From Nocardioides zhouii (lineage in GTDB: Bacteria; Actinomycetota; Actinomycetes; Propionibacteriales; Nocardioidaceae), in NCBI RefSeq assembly GCF_004137345.1, contig NZ_SDWV01000011.1:62001-126000 (forward strand): a stretch of 64,000 nt of DNA. Direction: 5' to 3'. Below are positions 24,381-30,984 of the stretch, piece by piece. Below the pieces are notes generated by a model, which saw nothing but the letters and a program-made list of their open reading frames with translations, searched no databases and was not told the origin of the DNA. Numbering within the stretch: the stretch's first letter is position 1; each line of letters begins with the position of its first letter. Position numbers and translations under genes: made by a program.

Positions 24381-25367
24381 TCAGGGATGTCCCACCGCGA
24401 GCCGATATCCCCGCTTCACGACCGTGAGCACGGCCTTGGTGCCGATCGCGGCCCGGAGACGTGCGACCGCCATCTCGACGGCGTGCTCCGAGCCCGCCTG
24501 GCCCGACGGGAGCGCGGCCAGCAGGGCGCGCCGCGGGACCACGAAGCCCGGGTTCACCAGCAGGGCCAGCAGCACCGACAGGGGCGCGGGCGAGAGCTCG
24601 ACCGGTACGCCGTCCAGCAGCAGGGAGTCTGCGTGCACGATCAGCGTGCGCCCGTCGGAGAGGCGTACGTCGACCCCGTCGCGCCGGGTCGGGAGCTCGG
24701 TCTCGAGCTGCTTGACCATCCCGGCGAGGCGCGAGCGGTCCGGGAAGATCGTCGGCACGCCCCACATCTCGAAGGCGGCGGCGGTGACCGGGCCGACGCA
24801 GGAAGCGACGACGTCGGACTGGAAGGCGGAGATCACGTCGTCGCGGCGGCCGACGGAGAAGGCCGCCTCCATCAGCGCGCCCTTGCGGTCGGAGGGGTAG
24901 AAGAAGTTGATGTTGGCCATGGACGACGCGAAGTTGCCGCCGCCGACGCCGGCGGTCGCGGCGATCAGGCAGAAGGCCCAGTAGGGCGTCGACGGGTCCT
25001 GGACGGCGTACGCGAAGAGCAGCGTCGGCACCAGCAGCATCGCGCCGCTGGCGATCGTCCAGTTGCGACCACCGAACCGCGGCACCGCGAAGGTGTACTG
25101 CAGCCGGAGCAGCGACCCGACCAGGTTGGGCAGTGCCACCAGCAGGAAGAGCTGCTGCGGCGTGAACGCAAAGCCCTGCGCCAGCAGGAACGCCGACGAG
25201 ACGCTCCAGATCAGCCAGACGGAGAAGCCGACGTGCTCGGCGAAGATCGACCAGACCAGGTTGCGCCGGGCGACCGACGCCCCGGTGGTCTCCCAGAAGT
25301 CGGCGTCCTCGGGACGCCAGTCCTCGATCCAGCGACGGCTCCGGCGGGTGGGGGTCTCCATGCTCAT
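24381..25367 (-). CDS. fusion of truncated nitrate transporter NarK with the C-terminal part of regulator NnaR
   Basis: A 328-residue protein. Residues 1-163 are the N-terminus of a NarK/NNP nitrate-nitrite transporter: four membrane segments (about 38-63, 72-95, 104-123, 129-150), the FGGRNWTIASG loop and the nitrate signature GGGNFASSMANINFFYP (142-158). From about 165 it is the second half of a HemD (uroporphyrinogen-III synthase) fold (RRDDVISAF, SCVGPVTAAAFE, GVPTIFPDRSRL) followed by an OmpR-type winged helix (about 228-326; VELSPAPLSVLLALL, HAVEMAVARLRAAIG, VVKRGYRLA). HemD plus winged helix is the layout of the nitrate regulator NnaR, which neighbours narK in streptomycetes. The frame is intact. 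Both domains lack their other half. An even number of membrane segments would leave the winged helix in the cytoplasm. Confidence 0.85.
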   Translation of the reverse strand: MSMETPTRRSRRWIEDWRPEDADFWETTGASVARRNLVWSIFAEHVGFSVWLIWSVSSAFLLAQGFAFTPQQLFLLVALPNLVGSLLRLQYTFAVPRFGGRNWTIASGAMLLVPTLLFAYAVQDPSTPYWAFCLIAATAGVGGGNFASSMANINFFYPSDRKGALMEAAFSVGRRDDVISAFQSDVVASCVGPVTAAAFEMWGVPTIFPDRSRLAGMVKQLETELPTRRDGVDVRLSDGRTLIVHADSLLLDGVPVELSPAPLSVLLALLVNPGFVVPRRALLAALPSGQAGSEHAVEMAVARLRAAIGTKAVLTVVKRGYRLAVGHP

Positions 25368-25388
25368 GCCCTGAGCGTGGTCGCGGAC

Positions 25389-25439
25389 TGTGACGTGAGG
25401 ACTGTCGCTGCAGTGGCAGTGCCGTCACATTCTCCTCAC
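25389..25439. promoter_or_regulatory. interleaved inverted repeats upstream of the NarK'-'NnaR gene
   Basis: TGTGACG (25389-25395) mirrors CGTCACA (25423-25429), and GTGAGGA (25395-25401) mirrors TCCTCAC (25433-25439). They lie 22-72 nt before the fusion gene start and 88-138 nt before the divergent HesB-like gene. Likely an operator; the binding protein is not identified. Confidence 0.4.
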
Positions 25440-25526
25440 GGCCTCACGCCCGTCCGTCGTTTTGACCCTGACGAGGGTCCGGGCAATGGTGGAGGTGACA
25501 CATTCGCTAGTCGGAAGGAGAGCCAG

Positions 25527-25802
25527 ATGCTTGCTCTCACCGAGAACGTGACCGAGATCGTGAAGAAGCTCAGCGGCGAGGTGCCGGCCATCTCCGGCCT
25601 CCGCATCGCGGCGGAGCCCGACGGGCAGTCCCTGTCGGTCAGCCCCGCGGACCAGGCCGCCCCGGACGACCAGGTCATCGAGCAGGACGGCGCGACCGTC
25701 TACGTCGACGGCCCGGCCGCCGAGATGCTCGACGACAAGATCCTGGACGGCGGCGTGGACGAGGAAGGCAACATCCAGTTCGCGCTGGGCCAGCAGGCCT
25801 GA
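25527..25802 (+). CDS. HesB/IscA-like protein without cysteines
   Basis: A 91-residue protein resembling actinobacterial HesB-like Fe-S assembly proteins (MLALTENVTEIVKKL start, SGLRIAAEP strand, GATVYVDGPAAEMLDDKILD, IQFALGQQA end). IscA/HesB scaffolds need three conserved cysteines; this protein has none, so it cannot hold a cluster the usual way. Strongly acidic. A good GGAAGGAG site precedes the ATG by 7 nt. It stands alone, ending in a strong terminator, divergent from the fusion gene. Confidence 0.82.
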   Translation: MLALTENVTEIVKKLSGEVPAISGLRIAAEPDGQSLSVSPADQAAPDDQVIEQDGATVYVDGPAAEMLDDKILDGGVDEEGNIQFALGQQA

Positions 25803-25821
25803 CCCACGGGCAACGAGCAAC

Positions 25822-25862
25822 AGTGGAGCCCCGGGACGCACCTAGCGTCCCGGGGCTCCACT
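25822..25862. terminator. bidirectional terminator-like hairpin
   Basis: A perfect 18-bp inverted repeat (25822-25839 with 25845-25862) with a 5-nt loop separates the convergent HesB-like and QueA-like genes. CATT follows the right arm. Confidence 0.8.
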
Positions 25863-25868
25863 CATTCC

Positions 25869-26921
25869 TCAGCGCCGCAGCAGCAGGGCCGAGTCGCCGA
25901 ACTCGTGCCAGAGGTAGCCCTCGACCACCGCAGCGTCGTACGCCGCCTGTGTGAGGCGCTGGCCCGCGACGGCCTCGACGAGCAGCAGGTGCGACGCCAT
26001 CGGGTCGTGCCAGCCGGTGATCAGCCCGTCGATGACCCGCGGCGGCTGCGCGGGCGTGACCACGCGTGAGGTCCAGCCGCGGCTGGCGACGACGTACCGG
26101 CCCTGCACGGACGACTCGACCGCCCGGGTCGCGGTCGTGCCCACGGCGATCACCCGTCCGCCGTTGTCGCACGCGCCGTTGATCAGCCGCGCGCTCGTCG
26201 GCGGCACCTCGAACCACTCCGGCCCGGGCGCCTCACCCGCTTCCTGCGACGAGACACCGGTGTGCAGCGTGACCGGCGCGAACTGGACTCCGGCCGTCAC
26301 CAGCCGGGTCACCAGCTCGGGCGTGAACGGCCGTCCGGCCGAGGCCATCTCGGCGCTGCCAGGACGGCGACCGAAGACGGTCTGGTAGTCCGCGAGCGGG
26401 TAGCGCCCATCGAGGTAGCCGTACGCGATCGGCCGACCGTTCCAGTCGAGCTGCCGGTCGAGGTTACCCCGCACCGACACCCGCCAGAGCCGGTTGCCGA
26501 CGCCGGTGGGCGACGACGGGGCGTACGACGGCCACGGCGCGCGCAGCACCAGGCGTACGTCGCCCACCTCGACGACGTCGCCGACCGACGCGTCGAGCAG
26601 GGCGCGGGCGGCGTCGGGCGCGCTGCGCAGCTCGACGACGCGGTCGCCGTCCTCGAGATGGTGGGCCACGTGCACGACGACCGGCGCACCATCGAGGGTC
26701 GCGTCCGCCTCGGCAGGCACGGTCGCGGAGGTGTTGACCACGAGCACGTCGCCAGCGCCGAGGTGATCGGGCAGGTCGCGGAACCGCTGGTGGGACAACC
26801 CATCCGGCGTCGCCACCAGCAGGCGCACCTCGTCGCGCGCCAGTCCACGTGCCTCGGCCGGCTGTGGCGCGAAGGCCGACGACTCGAAGTGGGTGTGCGG
26901 CGTCTCGGTCAGCAGCGTCAT
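25869..26921 (-). CDS. QueA-like S-adenosylmethionine:tRNA ribosyltransferase-isomerase family protein
   Basis: A 350-residue member of the QueA family, which moves the ribosyl part of SAM onto 7-aminomethyl-deazaguanine in tRNA to make epoxyqueuosine. Family blocks are visible: GDVLVVNTSATVPAEAD (usually NxTRVxPAR), GYLDGRYPLADYQTVF, GRPFTPELVTRL, FAPVTLHTGVSSF-like and AVGTTATRAVES. The VNTSATVPA block departs from the canonical NDTKVIPAR. No other queuosine genes are nearby, and many actinobacteria have such a lone paralogue, so the role may differ. Starts inside the SDR stop (TGATG). Confidence 0.85.
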   Translation of the reverse strand: MTLLTETPHTHFESSAFAPQPAEARGLARDEVRLLVATPDGLSHQRFRDLPDHLGAGDVLVVNTSATVPAEADATLDGAPVVVHVAHHLEDGDRVVELRSAPDAARALLDASVGDVVEVGDVRLVLRAPWPSYAPSSPTGVGNRLWRVSVRGNLDRQLDWNGRPIAYGYLDGRYPLADYQTVFGRRPGSAEMASAGRPFTPELVTRLVTAGVQFAPVTLHTGVSSQEAGEAPGPEWFEVPPTSARLINGACDNGGRVIAVGTTATRAVESSVQGRYVVASRGWTSRVVTPAQPPRVIDGLITGWHDPMASHLLLVEAVAGQRLTQAAYDAAVVEGYLWHEFGDSALLLRR

Positions 26922-27604
26922 CAGAAGTCCTCCGCCCGGTAGCGGCCGCTCTCGGGCCTGGCGTCGAGCAGCGCGAGCAGGTGCGGGACGACCGTCTCCG
27001 GCTGCGGCCGGTCCGAGATGTCCTCGCCGGGGAACGCGTCCTGGTGCATCGCGGTGCGCATGTCGCCGGGGTCGACGGCGTACGCCGTGAGGCCGGTCTC
27101 GGCCCCATAGGTCAGCGTGACGTGGTCGAGGCCGGCCTTGCTCGCGCCGTAGAGGCCCCACCCCTCGTAGTGGTTGACCGCGGCGTCCGAGCTGATCGAC
27201 AGGAGCACGCCGTCCGCCTCGCGCAGCCACGGCAGCATCGTGGACGTCAGCACGAGCGGACCGCCGACGTTCGTTCGCCAGACGTGCGCGAGGTCGGGGA
27301 CGTCGACCTCGGCCAGCGGCCGCATCGGCAGCGCGCCGAGGGTGCTGGCGTTGTGGACCAGCAGGTCCAACCGGCCGTACGCCGTCACGTGCGCGACCAG
27401 CTCGGCGCGGTGGTCGGCGTCGGTGAGGTCGCCGACCACCACCGTCACCCCGTCCGCCAGGTCCGCCTCCTTGAACTTCTCCGCGCTGCGTCCGTCGGTG
27501 ATCACGCGCCACCCGGCCTCCGCGAGCGCCCTGCTCAGGGCCAGTCCCAGACCGGCCGATCCCCCGGTGACGAGCGCCACCCGTGCATTCGTTGCTATGT
27601 TCAT
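26921..27604 (-). CDS. short-chain dehydrogenase/reductase, SoxR-controlled
   Basis: A 227-residue SDR: nucleotide motif VTGGSAGLG (13-21), NAS-type HNASTLG at about 84, catalytic Ser in LSISSD and YGASKAG carrying Tyr and Lys (about 149-153), then VDPGDMRTAM. The ATG at 27604 is preferred to one 21 nt upstream because it follows the -10 box AACCAT by exactly 6 nt, whereas the upstream ATG overlaps the promoter. The promoter has a 19-bp spacer holding a SoxR box. Co-transcribed with the QueA-like gene. Confidence 0.9.
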   Translation of the reverse strand: MNIATNARVALVTGGSAGLGLALSRALAEAGWRVITDGRSAEKFKEADLADGVTVVVGDLTDADHRAELVAHVTAYGRLDLLVHNASTLGALPMRPLAEVDVPDLAHVWRTNVGGPLVLTSTMLPWLREADGVLLSISSDAAVNHYEGWGLYGASKAGLDHVTLTYGAETGLTAYAVDPGDMRTAMHQDAFPGEDISDRPQPETVVPHLLALLDARPESGRYRAEDF

Positions 27605-27641
27605 GGCACCATGGTTCAAGTTCAAGTGAACTTGAGTTCAA
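27605..27641 (-). promoter_or_regulatory. SoxR-type promoter of the SDR operon
   Basis: On the minus strand: -35 TTGAAC (27636-27641), a 19-bp spacer, -10 AACCAT (27611-27616), 6 nt, then ATG. The spacer holds TCAAGT-TC-ACTTGA (27622-27635), which matches the core of the known SoxR box TCAAGTTAACTTGA except for the central dinucleotide. Overlong 19-bp spacers are the mark of MerR-family activation by DNA untwisting. The divergent soxR start is 10 nt from the -35. Confidence 0.85.
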
Positions 27642-27650
27642 GAGGTGAGA

Positions 27651-28130
27651 ATGGATTCGCGCGATCTTCTTCCGATGGGCGAGATCTCCCACCGCAGCGG
27701 TTTCGCTGCATCCGCCATCCGCTACTACGAGGCCGAGGGACTGATCGAGGCACATCGCTCGGGCGGCGGACAGCGGCGGTTCGAGCGCAGCGTCCTCCGG
27801 CGACTGGCGTTCATCAGGGCCGCGTCCAACGTCGGTCTCTCGATCGAGGAGATCCGCGACGAGCTCGGCCGGTTGCCGGGTAACCGCACCCCCACCAAGG
27901 CCGACTGGCACCGCATCTCGAAGCACTGGGGCGCCCGGCTCGACGAGCAGATCGCCGCGCTTCAACGACTCAAGGGCGGACTCGACAGCTGCATCGGGTG
28001 CGGGTGCCTCAGCCTCCGGTCGTGCGCCTTCTCCAACGCCGGTGACTGGGCGGCACAGGAAGGCCCTGGCGCGCAGCTGCTGCCCGACTCGCTCCGCAAG
28101 CCACACCCGGCCCGGCGTACGTCGGGGTAG
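27651..28130 (+). CDS. soxR: redox-sensing MerR-family activator SoxR
   Basis: A 159-residue MerR-family regulator: winged helix with GEISHRSGFAASAIRYYEAEGLI (about 10-32), dimerisation helix, and the [2Fe-2S] ligand pattern CIGCGCLSLRSC (near 114-125), with the same C-x2-C-x-C-x5-C spacing as enterobacterial SoxR. It would be activated by redox-cycling compounds or superoxide. The ATG at 27651 has AGAGG 5 nt upstream; a GTG two codons earlier is possible. It diverges from the SDR/QueA-like operon. Its TAG stop is part of the outer box of the 91-nt repeat. Confidence 0.95.
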   Translation: MDSRDLLPMGEISHRSGFAASAIRYYEAEGLIEAHRSGGGQRRFERSVLRRLAFIRAASNVGLSIEEIRDELGRLPGNRTPTKADWHRISKHWGARLDEQIAALQRLKGGLDSCIGCGCLSLRSCAFSNAGDWAAQEGPGAQLLPDSLRKPHPARRTSG

Positions 28131-28218
28131 TCCAGTGAGGGATGGCTGTCACGTCGGGGTAGTCCAGTGAGATCTGGTCGTCAGGGACGGGTTCCGACAG
28201 CCAAACGTTACTGGACTA
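28128..28218. repeat. 91-nt structured repeat family 1, copy 2
   Basis: TAGTCCAGTGA (28128-28138) pairs with TTACTGGACTA (28208-28218; one G.T wobble). TGGCTGT (28143-28149) pairs with ACAGCCA (28197-28203) after a 4-by-4 internal loop. The extra box is at 28160-28170, again 10 nt from the inner arm, leaving 26 nt of loop as in copy 1. The TAG stop codons of both soxR (28128-28130) and, on the other strand, the VOC gene (28216-28218) are supplied by the outer boxes. Confidence 0.8.
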
Positions 28219-28614
28219 CCCCGCGTTGCCGAGCGTGAACAACGTCAGCTGCATGCCGTCCGGCGCAGCGACCCGCGCATTGCGATCACCCCAGGGCGTG
28301 CGTACGGCGTCCGCCACCACAGTGGCCCCGACGTCGACCAGCGACGCGGCCGTTGTGTCGGCGTCCGGCACCTGGAGCGCGAACCGCACCTTGCCCGACA
28401 CCCGTCGACCCACCTCGAGCTGGTCGACCATCGCGGCCTGTCGCTCGTCGAAGAGCTCGAGCGTTGCCCGACCCGCGTCGAGCAGCAGCACGCGCCCCTC
28501 GTCGCTGCTCCAATCGGCCACCTCCGGCAGGCCGAGCGCGTCGCGATAGAGGCGTACGGCCGCGTCGAAGTCGTCGACGGTCAGCGTGATCCGGAACTCC
28601 TGGACATCGGTCAT
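28216..28614 (-). CDS. VOC (glyoxalase/bleomycin-resistance) family protein
   Basis: A 132-residue single VOC domain pair: FRITLTVDDFDAAVRLYRDALGLPE at the start, ATLELFDERQA, RFALQVPDADTTAASLVDVGA, and the closing WGDRNARVAAPDGMQLTLF. Substrate unknown. The ATG at 28614 is 6 nt after GACGAT; the promoter has a 19-bp spacer with a dyad much like that of the SDR gene, so it may belong to the SoxR regulon. Ends inside the 91-nt repeat. Confidence 0.88.
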   Translation of the reverse strand: MTDVQEFRITLTVDDFDAAVRLYRDALGLPEVADWSSDEGRVLLLDAGRATLELFDERQAAMVDQLEVGRRVSGKVRFALQVPDADTTAASLVDVGATVVADAVRTPWGDRNARVAAPDGMQLTLFTLGNAG

Positions 28615-28651
28615 GCTCCGATCGTCGTCCTTGAGGTGCACCTGAGGTCAA
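28615..28651 (-). promoter_or_regulatory. candidate second SoxR-type promoter
   Basis: Minus strand: TTGACC (28646-28651), 19-bp spacer, GACGAT (28621-28626), 6 nt, ATG. The spacer starts TCAGGTGCACCTCAA against TCAAGTTCACTTGAA in the SDR promoter; 17 of the first 21 bases from the -35 onward agree. The half-sites are less perfect than in the proven-type box. Confidence 0.55.
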
Positions 28652-28657
28652 GACCGT

Positions 28658-28822
28658 TCAGCGCGCCCGCCGCTTGCCGCCGACCGGCTTGCCCCTGGAG
28701 CCGGAACCAGACCGCTGCCGCGGTACGTGGATCCACGGCATGCCGCCATGCCGCTCCACGCGGCGGACGGCCCAGAGGATGAACACGATCACCGCCGCGA
28801 TGAGGATCCACAACCATTCCAT
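28658..28822 (-). CDS. small single-span membrane protein
   Basis: A 54-residue reading frame: MEWLWILIAAVIVFILWAV forms one membrane span, followed by a basic, Gly/Arg/Lys-rich tail (RRVERHGGMPW then GSRGKPVGGKRRAR). AAAGGG lies 7 nt before the ATG. The composition (hydrophobic span then very basic tail) and ribosome site support a real gene although no family is recognised. Its stop lies just before the -35 of the VOC promoter on the same strand. Confidence 0.6.
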   Translation of the reverse strand: MEWLWILIAAVIVFILWAVRRVERHGGMPWIHVPRQRSGSGSRGKPVGGKRRAR

Positions 28823-29340
28823 GAACCAGCCCTTTCCGGTCCGGGACCTTACTCACGGACGGCCCACAGACCGGTGACTGGACCAGACCGCCACGCCCCG
28901 CTGTGAGGCAGAATCCGCGGAAAGTGCGTTGGTCACCGCCCACCGCGAGCGATCAGTGGTCACTGACGCACCCCGAGGAGTCCCGTTGACCGCACTGCCG
29001 CACCCGCCCGGCATCGACCCGGCCTGCTCCCGGCGCTCGACCTCGCCGCGGGGTTGGTCGGTCTCTCCGGAGTCGTCGTTCTGGTTCTCCTCAGACGCGA
29101 GCCGTGAATGCATGTCCACCGAGGAGTCGGGGTACCGGTCCGCGTGAACTCGTCCTACGTCCGCTCGTTCGCCCAGGTCGTCGGCATGCTGACCGGCACC
29201 GTCCTCCACACGGCGGCGACCGCTGTGCAGGTCACCCGGCGTACGAGCTAGCCCCCCGAGTGGTCTCGACCACCTGTCGAAAGCCGCCCGACCGGCAGTA
29301 ACGTCCGAGCCACGGCGACTGACGACGGGGAGGTGCGCCG
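28823..29340. other. 518-nt stretch without a confident gene
   Basis: No reading frame here has both a good ribosome site and family match. A 47-codon frame (29108-29251, plus strand) ends TRRTS; another frame just upstream (about 29010-29103) would encode a hydrophobic stretch but has no start codon, so this may be debris of a small membrane-protein gene. GGGGAGG at 29328-29334 is the ribosome site of the next gene. Confidence 0.4.
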
Positions 29341-30984
29341 ATGGCGAAGCCCGCCATCCTCGCGGTCGACGACGACGTCGCGGTGGTCGCCGCGGTGGTG
29401 CGCGACCTCCGCCAGCGCTACGGCGAGGACTACCGCGTCCTGCGCGCCACGTCCGGGTCCGAGGCGTTGGAGATCCTCGCCGACCAGCTCCTCAAGGACC
29501 GTCCGATCGCGGCGGTCGTGAGCGACCAGCGGATGCCCGGGATGAGCGGCATCGACGTGCTGCGACAGGTGCGCGAGCAGTCGCCCGACACCAAGATCCT
29601 GCTGCTGACGGCGTATGCCGACACCGAGGTCGCGATCCAGGCGATCAACGACATCGCGCTCGACTACTACCTGTTGAAGCCGTGGGACCCGCCCGAGGAT
29701 CGGCTCTACCCCGTGCTCGACGAGCTGCTGCGCGACTGGGCGCACGGCCACCCCGACCGCGACTCCGAGGTGCGCGTCGTCGGCCACCGCTGGTCCGACC
29801 GGACCCACGAGGTCAAGACGTTCCTCGCCCACAACCACGTGCCCTACCGCTGGCTCGAGGTCGACGCATCCGACGAAGCGACGCGGTTGCTCGAGGTCGC
29901 GGGCGAGGGCAAGCTCCCGGTGGTGGCCCTCCCCGACGGGTCGGTGCTCCGCTCCCCCACCACGATCGAGCTCGCCGACGCGCTCGGCCTGAGCACGCGC
30001 GCGACCCAGACTCTCTACGACCTCTGCGTCGTGGGCGCCGGGCCTGCCGGCCTCGCGGCTGCGGTGTACGCCGCCTCGGAGGGGTTGCAGGTCGTCGTCG
30101 TGGAGCGCGACGCACCGGGCGGCCAGGCCGGGCAGAGCGCGTCGATCGAGAACTATCTCGGCTTCCCCAAGGGCCTCTCCGGCGCCGACCTCACCCACCG
30201 CGCGGTGGCGCAGGCAGCACGCTTCGGCGCCGAGATGGTGCTGGCGCGCGACGTCGTTGGCTTCGAGACCCGCGGCCCGGTGCGCGCGGTGCTGCTCGAG
30301 GGCTCGGCCGACATCGAGGCGCGTGCGGTCCTGGTGGCCAGCGGGGTGTCGTACCGCCGCCTCGATGCACCCGGGCTCGACGACTACGTCGGCCGCGGGA
30401 TCTACTACGGCGCCAGCGCGAGCGAGGCGACGCAGACCGTCGGCGAGGACGTGTACGTCGTGGGCGCGGCCAACTCGGCCGGTCAGGCCGTGCTGAACTT
30501 CGCGAAGTACGCGAAGAAGGTCGTGCTCGTCGTGCGCGGCGCCTCGCTCGAGGCGTCGATGTCGCAGTACCTCGTCACCCGGATCCTCACCACGCCCAAC
30601 GTCGAGGTCCGCCTGCACACCGAGATCGTCGGCACCCGCGGCGACGGCCACCTCGAGGGCATCACGCTGTGCGACCAGTCGGCCGGCAGCGTCGACGAGG
30701 TCGCCACCAGCTCGGTCTACATCTTCATCGGTGCAGCACCGCGTACGGAGTGGCTCGGCGACTCCGTCGCACGCGACGACCGTGGCTTCGTGCTCACCGG
30801 CCCCGACCTGCCCACCGACCTCGCGTGGCCGCTGGAGCGCGGCCCGTTCGCACTGGAAACCAGCGTGCCGGGTGTCTTCGCCGCGGGCGACGTACGCCGT
30901 GACTCGATGAAGCGCGTCGCCTCCGCCGTCGGCGAGGGCGCGATGTCGGTCTATCTCGTCCACCGCTACCTGGCCGCGACATGA
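29341..30984 (+). CDS. receiver domain fused to thioredoxin-reductase-like flavoprotein
   Basis: A 547-residue fusion. Residues 1-135: receiver domain with VDDD (9-12), phosphoacceptor D62 in VVSDQRMPGMSG and K113 in YLLKPWD. About 140-215: a glutaredoxin/thioredoxin-like linker region (VKTFLAHNHVPYRWLEVDA, GKLPVVALPDG) without a CxxC. About 225-547: two-dinucleotide-fold flavoprotein with FAD motif VVGAGPAGLAAA (about 229), ENYLGFPKGLSG, NAD(P)H motif VVGAANSAGQAV (about 373) and FAD-closing motif GVFAAGDVR. The redox-active CxxC of true thioredoxin reductase is absent. It overlaps a cNMP-binding kinase by 4 nt, which probably phosphorylates D62. Confidence 0.93.
   Translation: MAKPAILAVDDDVAVVAAVVRDLRQRYGEDYRVLRATSGSEALEILADQLLKDRPIAAVVSDQRMPGMSGIDVLRQVREQSPDTKILLLTAYADTEVAIQAINDIALDYYLLKPWDPPEDRLYPVLDELLRDWAHGHPDRDSEVRVVGHRWSDRTHEVKTFLAHNHVPYRWLEVDASDEATRLLEVAGEGKLPVVALPDGSVLRSPTTIELADALGLSTRATQTLYDLCVVGAGPAGLAAAVYAASEGLQVVVVERDAPGGQAGQSASIENYLGFPKGLSGADLTHRAVAQAARFGAEMVLARDVVGFETRGPVRAVLLEGSADIEARAVLVASGVSYRRLDAPGLDDYVGRGIYYGASASEATQTVGEDVYVVGAANSAGQAVLNFAKYAKKVVLVVRGASLEASMSQYLVTRILTTPNVEVRLHTEIVGTRGDGHLEGITLCDQSAGSVDEVATSSVYIFIGAAPRTEWLGDSVARDDRGFVLTGPDLPTDLAWPLERGPFALETSVPGVFAAGDVRRDSMKRVASAVGEGAMSVYLVHRYLAAT

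Noticed and set aside
28872..28884. GTGACTGGACCAG as a further box of the 91-nt repeat
   Set aside because: It matches only the central part and has no partner arm at the expected distance.
29108..29251. 47-codon open frame in the gap before the receiver-flavoprotein gene
   Set aside because: No ribosome site, no -10 at leaderless spacing and no similarity; kept only as a remark in the gap description.
30025..30130. Catalytic disulfide in the thioredoxin-reductase-like domain
   Set aside because: No CxxC occurs anywhere in the flavoprotein part; the single cysteine near the FAD motif is not part of such a pair.
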